Positions 62,238 through 64,000 of a stretch of DNA of 64,000 nucleotides are shown piece after piece. The stretch is from Phylloscopus collybita (Eukaryota > Chordata > Aves > Passeriformes > Phylloscopidae). The stretch covers positions 310,001-374,000 of the forward strand of contig JAJNNQ010000095.1 of NCBI GenBank assembly GCA_027886175.1. Reading direction: 5' to 3'. A program made the position numbers and the translations under genes. The notes below the pieces were generated by a model. The model saw only the letters and a program-made list of their open reading frames with translations. It was not told where the DNA came from and made no database searches. Positions within the stretch are counted from its first letter, which is position 1. The number at the start of each line of letters is the position of its first letter.

Positions 62238-63935
62238 CACCAGACGGAACTTTGTCTGCCCTTGTAGTGCCAAAGGCCTCCTACATACTGACATCAGGAA
62301 CCTGGAGTGGAGACTTTGGTTTCCCATGGAAATGGGACAGCGTTCGTGTCTAATGATGTTTGCCTGCCACTAGGATTCTGCCTATTAAAATTACAATAAA
62401 ATTCCATACCATTGAAGATGTCTCTCACGTGCAATCTAACACCAAATGGAAGTTTGTCTGCCCCTGTAGAGCAAAAGGCTTCCTACAAAATGACATCAAG
62501 AAGCTGGGGCAGAGACTTTGGTTTCCCATGGCAAAGGGCCACGGTTCCTGTCTAATGCTGTCTGCCTGCCACTGGGCTTATGGCTACTAAAATTACATAC
62601 AAATGAGGATATCTCCCAGATGCAATATGCCACCAGTTGGAAGTTTGTCTCGTCTTGTAGTGCCAGAGGCCTCCTAGAAAATGACATCAGGAACCTGGGG
62701 TGGAGACTTTGGTTTCCCATGGAAATGGGCCACTATTCATGTCTAATTTTTTCTGCCTGCCGCTGGGATTCTGCCTACTAAAATTCCACTAAAATTCCAT
62801 GCAAATGCGAATATCTCCCGGGTGCAATCAAACACCAGATGGAAGTTTCTCTGCCCTTGTATTGCCAAAGACCTCCTTCAAACTGACATCAGGAACATAG
62901 GATGGATAATTTGTCTTTCCATGGAAAAGGACCACCGTTCCTGTCTAATGCTGTCTGCCTGGCACTGTGGTTATGACTGCTGAAGTTCCATACAAATGAG
63001 GATATCTCCCAGATGCAATATGCCACCAGATGGAAGTTTGTCTGCTCTAGCAGTGCCAAAGGCCTCCTTCAAACTGACATTCGGAACCTGGCCTGGAGAC
63101 ATTGGTTTCCTACGGAAAAGGTCCACCGTTCATTTTTAATGCGGTCGGTCTGCAACTGGGATTCTGAGTACTATAATTCCACTAAAATTCTATACAAATG
63201 AGGATATCTCCCAGGTGCAATCTACCACCAGATGTTAGTTTGTCTGCTCTTGCAGTGCCAAAGGCCTCCTTTATACTGACATTCGGAACCTGGCCTGGAG
63301 ACTTTGGTTTCCTAAGGAAAAGGCCCACTGTTCGTGTTTAATTCTCTCTGTCTGCAACTGGGCTTCTGAGTACTAAAATACCACTAAAATTCCATACAAA
63401 TAAGGACATCTACGAGGTGCGATCCACCACTAGATGGAAGTTTGTCTGCCCTTGTAGTGCCAAAGGCCTCCTACAAACTGACATCAGGAGCCTGGGTTGG
63501 AGACTTTGTTTTCCCATGGAAAAGGGCCACCGTTCGTGTCTAATGCTGTCTGCCTGCCACTGGGCTTCTATCTGCTGAAATTCCATACAAATGAGGATAT
63601 CTTCCCGATGCAATCAACCACCAGACGGAAGTTTCTCTGCCCTTGTACTGTCAATGGCCTACTAAAACCTGACATCGGGAACGTGGTGTGGAGACTTTGG
63701 CTTCCCTAGGAAAAGGACCACCGTTCCTGTCTAATGCTGTCTGCCTGGCACTGTGGTTATGACTGCTGAAGGTCCATACAAATGAGGATATCTCCCAGGA
63801 GCAATCTACCACCAGGTGGAAGTTTGTCTGCCCTTGTAGTGCCAAAGGCCTCCTAGTAACGGACATCAGGAATGTGGGATGGAGACTTTGGTTTCCCTAT
63901 AAAAATGGGCCACCGTTCGTGTCTAATGCTGTCTG
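62238..63935 (-). repeat. Duplicated satellite block D2
   Basis: Second copy of D1. The offset is 9,012 bp at its left end and 9,214 bp at its right end. The 202-bp step corresponds to one additional long-class monomer near 63030-63230, where the 'gtttgtctgctct(t/a)gcagtgcc' type occurs twice. Confidence 0.78.
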
Positions 63936-64000
63936 CCTGCCACTGGGGATCTTCGTAATAAAATTCCAATAAAATTCCATAGAAATGAGGATAACTCCCA

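Larger units (their letters stand above)
51271..64000 (-). repeat. Reverse satellite monomers, loosely ordered, to the window end
   Basis: About 65 further reverse monomers of both length classes with no clean long-range period. Local duplications exist: about 53229-54730 matches about 62238-63935 (offset 9,012, later 9,214), and the monomers around 56426-56700 match those around 58188-58460 (offset 1,762, about nine monomers). No gene, RNA gene or mobile element is visible, and the array is still running at 64000. Confidence 0.88.

Noticed and set aside
5307..63866. Dozens of open frames of 60-160 residues beginning like MGNQSLHPTFLMS or METLVSHGKGPPFVSN on both strands, resembling a protein family
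   Set aside because: They repeat with the satellite monomer, occur on both strands of the same DNA and stop within about one monomer, because 191 and 202 are not multiples of three. There are no splice sites, start context or domain. They are translations of the satellite.
4904..64000. CRISPR-like array, because of regularly spaced repeats
   Set aside because: The whole unit repeats with no unique spacers, units are about 191 bp, and the context is animal DNA.
4904..64000. CENP-B box in the monomer
   Set aside because: The nearest motif (TTCGTGTCTAATGCTG) matches only about five of the nine key positions of the canonical box.

Overview
This is eukaryotic, most likely avian, genomic DNA and not a bacterial or viral region. 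Three signals point to a bird: an antisense CR1 LINE 3' fragment near 2.6-2.8 kb, the 3' coding exon of a BMP3-like TGF-beta family gene on the minus strand, and a 368-bp retroviral solo LTR whose R/U5-like part resembles avian class II/alpharetrovirus LTRs. Species cannot be named from the sequence.

Layout. (1) 1-4588 is ordinary unique DNA: a GC-rich stretch with no recognisable gene (about 620-1560), a weak candidate for a tiny cysteine-rich terminal exon (2114-2195, minus) with a nearby poly(A) signal, the CR1 fragment, the BMP3-like last exon (3629-3820, minus) with an intact splice acceptor, and about 770 bp of what should be its preceding intron. (2) 4589-4903 is a 21-bp x 15 minisatellite. 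(3) 4904-64000, about 59 kb, is one satellite family with a 191-bp monomer and a 202-bp variant that carries an internal 11-bp duplication. The satellite lies where the upstream part of the BMP3-like gene should be, and no exon 2 is visible in the window.

The satellite has clear higher-order structure. From 5395 to about 24.3 kb it is a head-to-tail higher-order repeat (HOR1) of about 3,697 bp, counted by eye as 19 monomers, in six copies of which one is truncated to 7 monomers. At 26,320/26,322 the monomer orientation flips and stays flipped to the end of the window. In the flipped half, a 3,705-bp, 19-monomer unit (Q) occurs three times, nested in a 6,626-bp unit (P-Q-R) that occurs twice. 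The two 19-mers have nearly the same series of short and long monomers and share diagnostic variants at several positions, so they may descend from one ancestral 19-mer. A solo LTR with a 6-bp target duplication interrupts a third, more diverged R copy at 50.2-50.6 kb. It is the only foreign insertion I recognise in the array.

All of the many 60-160-residue open frames in the array are by-products of a monomer with few stop codons; I call none of them genes. The window looks like a centromeric or pericentromeric (or other heterochromatic) HOR satellite block abutting, or sitting inside, a BMP3 locus. All copy counts and identities come from reading and position arithmetic, not from an alignment program.
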